64,000 nt of DNA from DASVTU01 sp036387415 (GCA_036387415.1 DASVTU010000019.1:1-64000), one strand, 5' to 3'. Positions 52,381 to 61,870 are shown, counted from the first letter of the stretch. The notes: a model not told the origin generated them from the sequence alone. Translations and numbers: made by a program.

Positions 52381-53735
52381 TGAATCGAAAACTCATCGCG
52401 TCGCTGGCAATCGTGCTGGCTTTGAGTGTCGCCGCTCCGAGTCAACAGCAAAGACTCGCGCCACATAATTCGGAGCCGTCTCGCGTCGCCAACGCCGCGC
52501 AGCAATCCGCCGCGCTCCAACGTATGCCACGCATCGCACAGGCGGCGGAATCGCTGCGCGCTCAACTCATCGCGCAGCGACGCGATTTTCACATGCATCC
52601 CGAACTCTCCAACCGCGAAGAGAGAACGGCGCGTATCGTCGCCGAGCGACTCAAGGTGTGGGGGCTGGATGAAGTCAAGACGGGCGTGGCGCGTCATGGT
52701 GTCGTTGCGTTGTTGAAAGGCGCGAAGCCGGGAGCGGTCGTTGCGGTGCGGGCGGACATGGACGCGCTACCGATTCAAGAAACGATTGACGTGCCGTATA
52801 AATCTCAGAACGCGGGCGTCAAGCATGCGTGCGGCCACGATTTGCATACGAGCGTCGGGCTTGGTGTGGCGGAAGTTTTGAGCAAGATGCGCGGCGAGAT
52901 TGCGGGCACGATTAAGTTCATATTTCAGCCGTCGGAGGAGGGGCCGCCCGTAGGCGAAGAGGGCGGGGCAGCGTTGATGATTAAGGAAGGCGCGTTGGAG
53001 AACCCGCGCCCGCAGGTCATCTTCGGACTCCACAGCATGCCGAGTCTCGAAGTCGGCGAAGTCTCCTACACGACGGGCGCGATGATGGCTTCATCCGACC
53101 GTTTTAACGTCACGATTCGCGGCAAGCAATCGCACGGCGCGCAGCCGCATCAGGGCATCGACTCGGTGGTCGTCGCCGCCGAATGCGTGCTGGCGCTACA
53201 GAATATTCGCAGTCGCCGGATTGACCCGATGGAGCCGCTGGTTATTTCGGTCGGGATGATTCATGGCGGCAATCGTTTCAACATCATCGCCGGGGAAGTG
53301 AAACTCGAAGGCACGATGCGGACGCTCAGCGAAGAGGTGCGCGAACGCGCCAAAGGTTTGATGAGGGAGACGCTGCAAAACGTTACGGCGGCTTACGGGG
53401 CAACGTTTGAGTTGCAATTTCAAGAGAACGCGGCGGTGACGTTCAACGACCCGCAGTTGGTTGAAGAGACGTTGCCCGTGATGCGGCGCGTCGTCGGCGA
53501 AAAGGGCGTCGTGGCGGAAAAACCGCGCATGATTGCCGAGGATTTTTCTTACTTCCAGAGAGTCGTGCCCGGCTTCTTTTATTATCTCGGCGTCGGCAAT
53601 CGCGCACGCGGCATCACGGCTTCGCTTCACACGGCGGAGTTCGACGTGGACGAAGAAAGTCTCGTCGTCGGCGTCAAGGTGATGTCCAACGTGCTGCTCG
53701 ACTATCTCGACCGTCATGCGACGGAGAAAAGGTAA
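52380..53735 (+). CDS. Exported M20 family amidohydrolase/peptidase
   Basis: 451 residues. The ATG overlaps the TAA of the preceding gene by one base, so the two are coupled. A signal peptide (LIASLAIVLALSVAAPSQ) is followed by an M20D domain: HPELSNREERTA, AVRADMDALPIQE, the metal site KHACGHDLHTS, QPSEEGPP with the catalytic Glu, and the dimerisation domain with GKQSHGAQPHQGIDS. Related enzymes hydrolyse N-acyl amino acids or indole conjugates. A periplasmic location is unusual but occurs. Confidence 0.92.
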   Translation: MNRKLIASLAIVLALSVAAPSQQQRLAPHNSEPSRVANAAQQSAALQRMPRIAQAAESLRAQLIAQRRDFHMHPELSNREERTARIVAERLKVWGLDEVKTGVARHGVVALLKGAKPGAVVAVRADMDALPIQETIDVPYKSQNAGVKHACGHDLHTSVGLGVAEVLSKMRGEIAGTIKFIFQPSEEGPPVGEEGGAALMIKEGALENPRPQVIFGLHSMPSLEVGEVSYTTGAMMASSDRFNVTIRGKQSHGAQPHQGIDSVVVAAECVLALQNIRSRRIDPMEPLVISVGMIHGGNRFNIIAGEVKLEGTMRTLSEEVRERAKGLMRETLQNVTAAYGATFELQFQENAAVTFNDPQLVEETLPVMRRVVGEKGVVAEKPRMIAEDFSYFQRVVPGFFYYLGVGNRARGITASLHTAEFDVDEESLVVGVKVMSNVLLDYLDRHATEKR

Positions 53736-53780
53736 ACGACGGGCGCAGGCAGACGGCGTTTAATCTCCACGGCGGGATGA

Positions 53781-54686
53781 TTGAAACGGAAGATGTTTTT
53801 CACGGATTCGTACAAGGCTCTTAGACGCGGTGAGCGCCTCGTCGCGCTTCGTTGGGCTATGCTTTCAGTGCTCATATTGGTGTTGATTGGTCTGCCCGTC
53901 GGCTTCTTTTTGCTGCGGCGTTTCGAGCGCGCGGTGACGTTTCATCCCGAACGCCATCCCCTGAGCGGCGCATGGAAACTTCCGGCACGCGCCGAGGATG
54001 CGTGGTTCAAAGTGTCGGACGGCACGCGTCTGCATGGTTGGTTTGTGCGCGCGACGGTGCAACCCGCGACGGCGACCGTCATCTATTTTCATGGCAACGG
54101 CGGCAACTTGAGTTATCTGGACTGGCTGGCCGAGGGACTAACCGAGCGCGGCTTCGACCTGTTACTGTTCGATTATCGCGGCTACGGGCAGAGTGAGGGG
54201 AATGTCTCGGACGAACGCGGCATCTACGCGGACGCTGACGCGGCTTATGATTACGTGGTACGCGAACGCGGCGTCGCTCCCGCGAAGTTGATTTTGTATG
54301 GACAATCGCTCGGCACGGCGGCGGCGACGGATGTGGCGGCGCGTCGGGAGTGCGGCGCGCTCATCCTCGAATCCGGGATGAGTTCGGCGAGCGATATGGC
54401 TGCGCTCCTGCTGCCGTGGCTGCCGCGCGGCGCGCACCGCTTCTCCATCAATCGTTTCGACAACGTGGGCAAACTCGCGCGCATCAATCGCCCTGTGTTC
54501 GTCGGACACGGCGAACGCGACGACATCATCCCCGTCGCGCAGGGACACGCGCTCTATGCCGCCGCCCGCGAGCCGAAAAAGTTGATTGTTGTTCCCGGCG
54601 CGGGGCACAACAATCTCGTCGATGTCGGCGGCGAAAAGTACCTCGATGAAATTGCGGCGTTCGTGCGAGAGGCGGTCGATAGATAG
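53781..54686 (+). CDS. Membrane-anchored alpha/beta hydrolase
   Basis: About 301 residues; TTG at 53781 or ATG at 53790 as start. One TM segment (MLSVLILVLIGLPVGFFLL) precedes an alpha/beta-hydrolase domain of the ABHD13/BEM46 type. VIYFHGNGGNLSYL forms the oxyanion loop, LFDYRGYGQSEG follows, the nucleophile is in YGQSLGTAAA, the acid in GERDDIIPV, and the His in GAGHNNL. Likely a periplasmic esterase or lipase of unknown substrate. Confidence 0.9.
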   Translation: MKRKMFFTDSYKALRRGERLVALRWAMLSVLILVLIGLPVGFFLLRRFERAVTFHPERHPLSGAWKLPARAEDAWFKVSDGTRLHGWFVRATVQPATATVIYFHGNGGNLSYLDWLAEGLTERGFDLLLFDYRGYGQSEGNVSDERGIYADADAAYDYVVRERGVAPAKLILYGQSLGTAAATDVAARRECGALILESGMSSASDMAALLLPWLPRGAHRFSINRFDNVGKLARINRPVFVGHGERDDIIPVAQGHALYAAAREPKKLIVVPGAGHNNLVDVGGEKYLDEIAAFVREAVDR

Positions 54687-54810
54687 GATGGTGATTCACG
54701 TCGTGTTCGGATGGCGAGCGACTTCGGCGTCTCGCTGCGTCGGCCTGTTGCGTGGAGCGTCTGTCGAAACGGCTCGCATCCCTTGTCCGAAATCAGACAT
54801 CTAAATTGTC

Positions 54811-55689
54811 ATGGCACATCCAGAACGGCGTCTGCCGGAAAACGTGGCGGGAGATTTCTTCGTCGATGCTTCGTGCATCGACTGTGATGCGTGTCGGCAA
54901 ATTGCGCCCGCGACGTTTCAAGACCACGGCGGGCAATCAAGCGTCTATCGACAGCCCGCGACGCCCGCCGAGACGCAACGCGCGCTCATGGCGCTCGTCG
55001 CATGTCCGACGGGTTCCATCGGCACTTTAGAAAAACACGACGCGCGCGTGGGCATCGAAGCCTTTCCCACGCCCATTGTCGAGAATGTCTATTTTTGCGG
55101 CTTCACTTCGGAATCGAGTTTCGGCGCGTGGAGCTATCTCATCGTCCGCGACGAGCGCGACGGCGGCAACGTCCTCGTCGATTCTCCGCGTTTTTCGGGG
55201 CCGCTCGTCAAACGCATCGCCGCGTTGGGCGGCGTCAGGACGATGTTTCTCACGCACCGCGACGACGTGGCCGACCATGCCGCCTTCGCGCGACGGTTCG
55301 GTTGCGAACGCATCATGCATCAGGACGACGGCGCAGCGAGGTACGAAGTTGAACGCATTATCGTGGGCGCAGAGGAAGTGCGTCTGGATGATGAACTCGT
55401 CGTTGTCCCGACGCCTGGACACACGCGCGGTCATATGGTCTTGCTCTATCGAAACCGTTTTCTGTTCACAGGCGACCATCTCGCGTGGTCGCCGCGCCGC
55501 GAGACGCTCACCGCCTTTCGTGATGCGATGTGGTATTCGTGGCCTGTGCAGACGCGTTCGATGGAGAAGCTTCTACGGTATCGTTTTGAATGGGTGCTGC
55601 CCGGCCACGGGCGTATTCATCAAGACACGCCCGAACGGATGCATGCACATCTCCAACGCTGCGTCGAATGGATGAAGGCGACGCCCTAA
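54811..55689 (+). CDS. Ferredoxin-metallo-beta-lactamase fusion protein
   Basis: 292 residues. Residues 15-75 are a small ferredoxin domain with CIDCDACRQIAP and a distant CPTGSI, suited to one Fe-S cluster. Residues about 90-285 are an MBL fold. THRDDVADH replaces the usual THxHxDH, so one metal His is Asp or shifted; TPGHTRGHM, TGDHLAW and LPGHGRIH complete the set. The fusion suggests a redox-linked hydrolase or a glyoxalase-II-like enzyme. The substrate is unknown. Confidence 0.88.
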   Translation: MAHPERRLPENVAGDFFVDASCIDCDACRQIAPATFQDHGGQSSVYRQPATPAETQRALMALVACPTGSIGTLEKHDARVGIEAFPTPIVENVYFCGFTSESSFGAWSYLIVRDERDGGNVLVDSPRFSGPLVKRIAALGGVRTMFLTHRDDVADHAAFARRFGCERIMHQDDGAARYEVERIIVGAEEVRLDDELVVVPTPGHTRGHMVLLYRNRFLFTGDHLAWSPRRETLTAFRDAMWYSWPVQTRSMEKLLRYRFEWVLPGHGRIHQDTPERMHAHLQRCVEWMKATP

Positions 55690-55716
55690 TCAATTCAACA
55701 GATTCAACGAAACAAT

Positions 55717-56472
55717 CTACGGCAGCGATTCGACGCTCCGGCGTAAAGATTCAAGCGCCGCGCTCTGCGGATTAATCGAGGCGAGACGTTCGACGGCTTC
55801 ACGCGCCGTCGCTTTGTCGCGGAGGCGGACGGCGGCGGCAGCCATGTTCTGCCAACTCTTTTCATGTTGCGCGTCAATCGCTATCGACTTGCGATATTCG
55901 GCAATCGCGCGTGCGTAGTCGGGCGGCTTTCTCTGGAAGTAAGTGTTGCCGAGGTCGGTTCGCACGTCGGGGTTGGCGGGTTGAATGGCGAGTGCGCGTT
56001 CGTAGAAGGAGGCCGCGCCCGCGAAGTCGCCGCTGTCGTACTTGGTGTTGCCGAGGGCGACGAGGGCATCGGTGTCTTTGGGGCGAATGGCGAGCGCGCG
56101 TTCGAGATAGGTCGCGGTCTGGTCAAACGCTTCGAGTTGGTGGAAGGCGGCAGCGGCGCTCATCTGCGCGTCGAAATCGCGCGGGTTGCGGTCGGCGTCC
56201 GCTTTGGCTTTTTGTGCTTGTTGAGAGGTTGCGGGAGGCGTGTCGCCGCCGCTCGCTGCGTCGCCGATGTCTGGATGATTGCTTGGTAATTCCGTCTCGG
56301 AAGGTTTCAGGGGACGCGCCGCAGCCGTGTTGGTTGCGGAGGATGCGGACGCGGGGGCGTTCGCCGTGGTGGTTGTGGCGACGCCGAAACCGCCCATCGC
56401 GTTAGCGACGAAGAAACCGAGGAAGAACCCTGCGATGATGCCTAACGTGCAGTAGAGAATATTTTTGTTCAT
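55717..56472 (-). CDS. Membrane-anchored TPR protein
   Basis: Start at 56472 (251 residues); the longer frame upstream has no support. The N-terminal anchor NILYCTLGIIAGFFLGFFVAN is followed by an Ala/Thr-rich linker containing NHPDIGDA and then about four TPR units (AMSAAAAFHQLEAFDQTATYL, then LGNTKYDSGDFAGAASFYERA). It is a paralogue of the protein at 60221-61000. Both flank the resB-ccsA genes, which suggests a CcmI/NrfG-like role in presenting apocytochrome c; this is inferred. Confidence 0.85.
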   Translation of the reverse strand: MNKNILYCTLGIIAGFFLGFFVANAMGGFGVATTTTANAPASASSATNTAAARPLKPSETELPSNHPDIGDAASGGDTPPATSQQAQKAKADADRNPRDFDAQMSAAAAFHQLEAFDQTATYLERALAIRPKDTDALVALGNTKYDSGDFAGAASFYERALAIQPANPDVRTDLGNTYFQRKPPDYARAIAEYRKSIAIDAQHEKSWQNMAAAAVRLRDKATAREAVERLASINPQSAALESLRRSVESLP

Positions 56473-56813
56473 GACGTGCGAAAGATAGGAAAAGTGAAAA
56501 CTGTTTGTTTCGACGCATCCTAGCAGATTGACGCGGCGACGCAAATCGGCGATGTATTTGTGCGGCTCTGTGGCGCACTGTAATTGATGACAGCGGTGCT
56601 GATTCGGATGCGCGCGAACGATGGCGTGGGGCGCGGTTTGTGTTTGAGTTAAGCGTCGCGGTGTTGGTTTCGGGCGAAAGCGTCGAAGTTGCTGTGGTAG
56701 GTGCAATCAGTTATCATGTGGGCATTCCATGAGGATTACTTTTAGTACCTCTGCGGCATCAAATTTAGCTGCCGGTTCTCACCGGGGTTACTGGCTTTGC
56801 TCTTCAAAAAATA
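56473..56813. other. Divergent intergenic region before resB
   Basis: About 340 bases separate the minus-strand TPR gene from resB and should carry both promoters. A small inverted repeat (CCGG, five-base spacer, CCGG) lies near 56773. Nothing else is evident. Confidence 0.4.
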
Positions 56814-58523
56814 ATGTCTGCTATTGAAGAAACCAAAAGAGAGATAAGTGTACCTGCCGCCGCTCAGGTGAAGCCGAAGCCGACGGGCACAGCCACCACG
56901 CCGTCGCCTGCGGAGCGTGCGATTACGCTCGCCGTCTGCGTGGCGTTGGTGGTGGTCGTCAGGTTGGTGGTCGGCGAAGGCATGTCAACGTTGGACATTG
57001 GCGTGATGCTGGCGTTGTCGGTCGCGGTGGCGGGCGTAGGCGTGCAGCGTTTGATTGAGTTTCTGAGTTCGGTGCGTTTCGGTGTGTCGTTGCTGGTGCT
57101 GCTGGTGGTCGCCTGCATGATTGGAATGATTATCATGCAGGTCAACGTGGACGGGTTTGAAAACTACTACACGGAACTGACGCCCGCGCAACGTTTGCTC
57201 TACGGCAATCTAGGCTTCTTCGACATCTACCATTCGCGCTACTTCAATTTCCTCCTGCTCATCCTGTCGCTCAACATCGTGCTCGCCTCGATTGACCGTT
57301 TCCCGAAGGCGTGGACGTTCATCTCGCGGCGTAAACTCGACGCCTCGGCACACTGGCTGCGCGGGCAGGAACAGCACGCCGCCGTCGAAACGCACGGCGC
57401 GAGCCGGAGCGAAGTGGGCGAACGCGTGGCCGCCGCCTATCGCGCGCAAGGATTCAAGCCGACGATAACGGAGAAGGGCACGAAGACTTTCGTCTTTGCC
57501 GAGCGCGGCGCGTGGAATCGTCTGGGAGCGTATGCTGTCCATGTCGCGTTGCTGACGATTTTCACGGGCGGTTTTCTCACGGCGCAATTCGGTCGTGTCG
57601 GACAAATGCCGCTCAAACCCGGCGCAACCGCCAGCGACATGTCGGAAATCGTCTTCAAGATTGACGATTCGACACAGGAGTTTGCGCCCACCAGAGCGTC
57701 GTTTGAACTTCCGTTCGAGGTCGCTTGCACAGACATTCAGCAGAAACTCATCAAGAAGGAAGGCACGATTACCGCCGACAACACGCTCGACTGGTTGACG
57801 TGGATTAAGATTCGAGACAAGACCGACGGCACGGAGCGAGACGCGCTCGTCCACCTCAATCACCCGTACGATTATCGCGGCTACCGTTTCTTTCAGGCGA
57901 GTTTTCAGGCGCACGGGCAGGCGCGCGAAATCAAATTGAGACTGACGCCCGAAGCAGGCGGCGAGACGCAAGATATCGTCATCAAACGCGACGGCGAAAC
58001 CAGTCTGCCCGACGGTACGCGTATCACGTTCGCCAAATTCTTCCCCGATTTTACTTTCAAGGGCGGCAGCCCAACTTCGGCCTCCGACGACTACAACAAT
58101 CCGGCGGCGATGCTGAGCGTCGTGCGTGCCGGAGGTGGACAACCCGAAAGGGCTTTCGCTTTTGCCAACCCGTTGCCGGAAGGCTTGCCTGTGGGCGCGG
58201 CGAAGGGCGGTTACAAGTTTCAACTCGTCGATTTTGAGAAAGTGCCGGCCGTGCACATTCTCTCCGTCCAACACGACCCCGGCGCAAACATCGTCTATCT
58301 AGGTTTCCTGCTGCTCGCGCTCACGCTCTGCGCCGTCTTCTTCTTCTCGCATCAACGTGTCTGGGCGCAAATCGAGGAACGCAGTGGCGACGGCGGGGCG
58401 TCAATATTTGAAGTGGTTCTCGGCGGTAACACCAACCGCAACAAACTAGGCTTTGAAGACCGTTTCAAACGTCTCGTCAAAGCCGTCGGCGGCGACGCTG
58501 AAACTGAGGTGAAGCAATCATGA
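56814..58523 (+). CDS. resB: Cytochrome c biogenesis protein ResB (Ccs1)
   Basis: 569 residues. System II cytochrome c assembly partner of CcsA. Hydrophobic helices lie near residues 43-60, 65-80, 88-110 and 145-160, plus one before the C-terminus. LIEFLSSVRFGVSLLVLLVVACMIGMI and YGNLGFFDIYHSRYFNFLLLILSLNIVLAS are the conserved ResB membrane blocks. The large periplasmic part contains NHPYDYRGYRFFQASFQ, the family signature. The 3' end overlaps the ccsA start by four bases. Confidence 0.94.
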   Translation: MSAIEETKREISVPAAAQVKPKPTGTATTPSPAERAITLAVCVALVVVVRLVVGEGMSTLDIGVMLALSVAVAGVGVQRLIEFLSSVRFGVSLLVLLVVACMIGMIIMQVNVDGFENYYTELTPAQRLLYGNLGFFDIYHSRYFNFLLLILSLNIVLASIDRFPKAWTFISRRKLDASAHWLRGQEQHAAVETHGASRSEVGERVAAAYRAQGFKPTITEKGTKTFVFAERGAWNRLGAYAVHVALLTIFTGGFLTAQFGRVGQMPLKPGATASDMSEIVFKIDDSTQEFAPTRASFELPFEVACTDIQQKLIKKEGTITADNTLDWLTWIKIRDKTDGTERDALVHLNHPYDYRGYRFFQASFQAHGQAREIKLRLTPEAGGETQDIVIKRDGETSLPDGTRITFAKFFPDFTFKGGSPTSASDDYNNPAAMLSVVRAGGGQPERAFAFANPLPEGLPVGAAKGGYKFQLVDFEKVPAVHILSVQHDPGANIVYLGFLLLALTLCAVFFFSHQRVWAQIEERSGDGGASIFEVVLGGNTNRNKLGFEDRFKRLVKAVGGDAETEVKQS

Positions 58524-60133
58524 GTGAAGCCATCAATCAACCTTCTGCCGCTCTCCACGCTCACGACATCGACCTCAAAAAATCGACACTCGCGTCGTTT
58601 CTGCCGTCCATTTTGGCTGTCGGCGGTGCGGTTCTCCTGACGTTGCTGCGCCTGCGCGTGGGCGGCGAGAGTTTCATCTCCGACGGCGCGTTGATGATGC
58701 TGGCGTTGGCCGCTTATCTGACCGCCGCCGTCTTTACTCTGACCAATCTCTACGCGCCTTCCACGCTCTTTCAGAAACTCGGACTCTGGGCGGCGACCGC
58801 GGGCGTCTTCTTTAATCTCGCCAGTTGGGGCGTGCGTTGGATTGCCGCATACGACCGCGAACTCGCTATCATCGCGCGACAGGGCGGCGAGATGCCGTGG
58901 GTTTGGCGCTACATTCCTTTCGCCAATCTTTACGATTTGAGTTTGGCCTTTGCCTTCGGCGCAGGCATCACCACGCTGCTCATCGCGCATCGTCCGAGTT
59001 TCCGTTTCCTCGGCGCGATTTCGCTTCCGCTCGCCGCGCTGATTCTGGTGCTGGCACGCTTCATCGGCGGCGAGTTCATCAACCTCCCGCCCGTGCTCGA
59101 TTCCTACTGGCGACCGATTCACGTCGGTATCGCGTCGCTCTCCTACGGCATTGCGCTCGTCTGTTTCGCGGTGGCAGTAATCTATCTCCTGAAAGACGGT
59201 GTGAAGACGGAGGCGATGGCGATTTGGTCGAGCGTGTTTGCGCTCGCCGTCTTCGCCACCATCAGCCGCTTCTCGGTCTTTGCGCCTTCGACCTTCGGCA
59301 CTTACAGCGCGTCGGTCTTTATCCCCACCACATCGAGCAAGATGGCTCTGCCGCTTCGCGCAGACATCCCGTATGTCGGTTGGCTGCTCGTCCTAAGTGC
59401 GTTATTGCTAGTCGGCGTGTGCGTCGCCTTCATGCGTTATCTCGCACGCCACGACGAGACAGCGCGCATCTGGGGACATCGACTTTTGAAGGCGTCGCTC
59501 GTCGTGCAAGCGGCGGCGATTGCGGCGCTCGTCGGGCAAATCAAAACGATTGTTGACGTGGCGAGTCGCATTGATGCGCGTCAATTCGGCGACTTCGGAA
59601 GTTACCTGGCGAAGCAGCAGGGCTTGACGGCGGAACAGATAGCCCAACTGCCCGCCGGACGCCTGACGACAGCATCCGCAGATTTTGTGCGCGAGAGAGG
59701 CGGCGAACTTTTCTTGAGCCTGCAAGCCAACCCGGTCGAACTAGCCGCGCTCATCACGGCATTCGCCGGGACGTTGTTCGTCATCATCTTCAGCTTCCGC
59801 ACGGAACGCCTGCGCGAGACATTGCCGCCGTTAGAAAAAATCGACTCGTTGATGTACAAGACGGCGGGCGTCGCCTTTGCCGGACTCGCCCTGCTGTTGA
59901 TGACGGGCGCAATCTGGGCGAACGAATCTTGGGGACGCTACTGGGGATGGGACTCGAAGGAGACGGGCGCGTTCGTCGCATGGCTGACCTACGCGGGCTT
60001 CCTTCACACGCGCATCTCGCGTGGTTGGACGGGGCGTGCCTCGGCATACTTCGCCATCGTCGCCTTCCTGCTCGTCATCTTCACATATCTCGGTGTCAGT
60101 TACCTCTTGCCGGGTCTGCACTCTTACGCGTAA
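58520..60133 (+). CDS. ccsA: Cytochrome c biogenesis protein CcsA (ResC), enlarged
   Basis: 537 residues, clearly longer than the 300-400 usual for CcsA. It starts in a four-base overlap with resB. The haem-handling WWD-type motif appears as WGRYWGWDSKETGAFVAW near residue 470, with flanking helices and a late loop containing HTRI. The N-terminal region adds hydrophobic helices. About 100 residues near 310-410 form a partly soluble insert (QFGDFGSYLAKQQGLTAEQI). With ResB it should export haem and attach it to apocytochrome c. Confidence 0.93.
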   Translation: MSEAINQPSAALHAHDIDLKKSTLASFLPSILAVGGAVLLTLLRLRVGGESFISDGALMMLALAAYLTAAVFTLTNLYAPSTLFQKLGLWAATAGVFFNLASWGVRWIAAYDRELAIIARQGGEMPWVWRYIPFANLYDLSLAFAFGAGITTLLIAHRPSFRFLGAISLPLAALILVLARFIGGEFINLPPVLDSYWRPIHVGIASLSYGIALVCFAVAVIYLLKDGVKTEAMAIWSSVFALAVFATISRFSVFAPSTFGTYSASVFIPTTSSKMALPLRADIPYVGWLLVLSALLLVGVCVAFMRYLARHDETARIWGHRLLKASLVVQAAAIAALVGQIKTIVDVASRIDARQFGDFGSYLAKQQGLTAEQIAQLPAGRLTTASADFVRERGGELFLSLQANPVELAALITAFAGTLFVIIFSFRTERLRETLPPLEKIDSLMYKTAGVAFAGLALLLMTGAIWANESWGRYWGWDSKETGAFVAWLTYAGFLHTRISRGWTGRASAYFAIVAFLLVIFTYLGVSYLLPGLHSYA

Positions 60134-60140
60134 GAAAAGG

Positions 60141-60205
60141 GTTGAGCGATGGGTGGTGTGTGACAGGCGAAAGACGAGTTTTTCACACATCACACGTCGC
60201 TCAAC
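60141..60205. terminator. Imperfect 23-bp hairpin downstream of ccsA
   Basis: Arms 60141-60163 and 60183-60205 match at 20 of 23 positions (outer GTTGAGCGA, inner TGTGTGA). The 19-base loop contains AAAGACGAGTTTT, similar to the loops of the hairpins at 37450 and 61623. Confidence 0.65.
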
Positions 60206-60220
60206 ACTAATCACTTTGTA

Positions 60221-61000
60221 ATGACAAAAGAGAATATTCTGTTTTCCATCATCGGCGTGCTCCTCGGCTTCATCGTCGGTTTCATCTTCACCAATTCCGT
60301 CAACCAACGTTCCGTTGCGCCGCGCGTCGCGACGAGCGCCGTCGCCGCCGGCGGGGAGTCGAACACCAACCTTCCGCCTGACCATCCGACGCTTCCCATG
60401 AACGCCGTCAAAGACCAACAAGCGTTGGAGACGGTGGCCGGAGAATTGTCCCGACGCGCACGCGAAGCAAACGACGATTTCGACGCACAACTAAAGGCTT
60501 CCGAGGCTTCATATCAGGCGGGTCGAACCGACGAGGCGCTCTCGTTTTTGCAGCGCGCCAACGAATTGAAGCCCGACGACTATCAGGTTCTCGTCACGCT
60601 CGGCAACGTCAACTACGACGCCGGACGCTACGAAACAGCCGGACGTTGGTACAGCGAAGCTCTCATCAAAAAGCCCGACGACATCAGCGTCCGCACCGAC
60701 CTCGGTCTTACCTATTTCCTCCGCCAGCCGCCCGACATCGAACGTGCGCTCAACGAATTTCGCCGTTCGCTCGAACTCGACCCGCAGCACGAACAGACCC
60801 TGCAAAACGCGGTCGTCGTGCTGACACGCAAGGGCGACGTGCGCGAAGCGGAAACCATGCTCGCGCGTCTGGAAAAGGTCAACCCGTCGAATGAAACCCT
60901 CGCCCGTCTACGCGAAGAGATTGAATCCGCGCGCAACGCTCCGACAACCGACGCCGCGACGCCCGTCAGCAGCAACTCGAATGGCAATCGCGAGAAGTAA
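60221..61000 (+). CDS. Membrane-anchored TPR protein (paralogue)
   Basis: 259 residues. Anchor NILFSIIGVLLGFIVGFIFTN, then a linker with PDHPTLPMNAV, then TPR units (ASEASYQAGRTDEALSFLQRA, VTLGNVNYDAGRYETAGRWYSEAL, then DIERALNEFRRSLELDPQHEQ). The order and several motifs match the minus-strand protein at 55717-56472, so the pair arose by duplication around resB-ccsA. A CcmI-like chaperone role is plausible. Confidence 0.86.
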   Translation: MTKENILFSIIGVLLGFIVGFIFTNSVNQRSVAPRVATSAVAAGGESNTNLPPDHPTLPMNAVKDQQALETVAGELSRRAREANDDFDAQLKASEASYQAGRTDEALSFLQRANELKPDDYQVLVTLGNVNYDAGRYETAGRWYSEALIKKPDDISVRTDLGLTYFLRQPPDIERALNEFRRSLELDPQHEQTLQNAVVVLTRKGDVREAETMLARLEKVNPSNETLARLREEIESARNAPTTDAATPVSSNSNGNREK

Positions 61001-61072
61001 GAAAAGCGAGGCGACGCCACCGGAGAGCGCAGAATCCGTGAAACCGACGCCGCTTTCGTCCGAGGAACTCAA

Positions 61073-61609
61073 ATGAAACGAACCGCACTCATATCTCTGT
61101 TACTGCTTGTCGCGAGTCTCCTGGCCGCCTGCGGCGCGACGGGCGACGAAACCGCGCGAAACACTGTGCCGTCCGCCGCGCCCAGTCCGGCGGCACCTCT
61201 GAAGCCGTCGCGCCCCGCTCCACTACCTGATGAGCCGCCCGTCTCCGCCGCGCATGGCAGCGCAACAAAGATGCCGACTGCCCCGACAGGCGCAGCATCG
61301 AACACGGCAGAAAAATCCGAGATTGACACCTCCGCCCTCGACGCCCAAATCGAGCGAGCCGAAACGAAGGCCAAAGCCGCCAAAGCGACGGACGCTGACC
61401 GTCGTGCCGCCGCCGAAGCCTATTTCGAGCGTGGCTACAAGTTTTACGGCGCGCAAAATCCGCGTCTCTACAAGTTCGCCCTCGGAGATTTCCGTCGCGT
61501 CCTTCGCTATCAGCCCGACCACCGCGAGGCTGCCGCGATTATCAAACAGATTGAGGACATTTACCGCTCGATGGGGCGACCGATTCCCACCAACGGCCTC
61601 GAACCTTAA
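61073..61609 (+). CDS. Lipoprotein with helical repeat domain
   Basis: 178 residues. Signal and lipobox LLAAC mark a lipoprotein. A Pro/Ala-rich linker of about 60 residues follows, then a charged helix (IERAETKAKAAKATDADRRAAAEAYF) and a TPR-like pair (FALGDFRRVLRYQPDHREAAAIIKQI). It continues the resB-ccsA-TPR gene string and could help in cytochrome c handling or envelope structure. No family is recognised. Confidence 0.83.
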   Translation: MKRTALISLLLLVASLLAACGATGDETARNTVPSAAPSPAAPLKPSRPAPLPDEPPVSAAHGSATKMPTAPTGAASNTAEKSEIDTSALDAQIERAETKAKAAKATDADRRAAAEAYFERGYKFYGAQNPRLYKFALGDFRRVLRYQPDHREAAAIIKQIEDIYRSMGRPIPTNGLEP

Positions 61610-61622
61610 AGGCAAAAGTAAA

Positions 61623-61681
61623 AAAGGAAAAAGGCAAAAGTGGAAAGACGATTTTCTTCCACACTTTTGCCTTTTTCCTTT
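61623..61681. terminator. Perfect 20-bp hairpin after the lipoprotein gene
   Basis: Arms 61623-61642 and 61662-61681 are perfectly complementary (AAAGGAAAAAGGC at the outer side). The 19-base loop contains AAAGACGATTTTC. It separates the cytochrome c gene string from the sigma factor operon. Confidence 0.78.
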
Positions 61682-61870
61682 GCCTTCTTTAGTTTGCCTA
61701 ATCTTTTGGAACCCGCCCGCGCGGGGCGCGTGATAACCTCCGTCGGGAGTTTGGCGAAGGTGTATAATCCGAGCCTGAGACTTTCGCCCGTCGCGCCGCC
61801 TCCGCAAGTGTGGTTAGTTTCGTCAGCGAAGGTTGCGAGCGGTTTTGCCAGTCGAGCCTGCCTATCCGAA

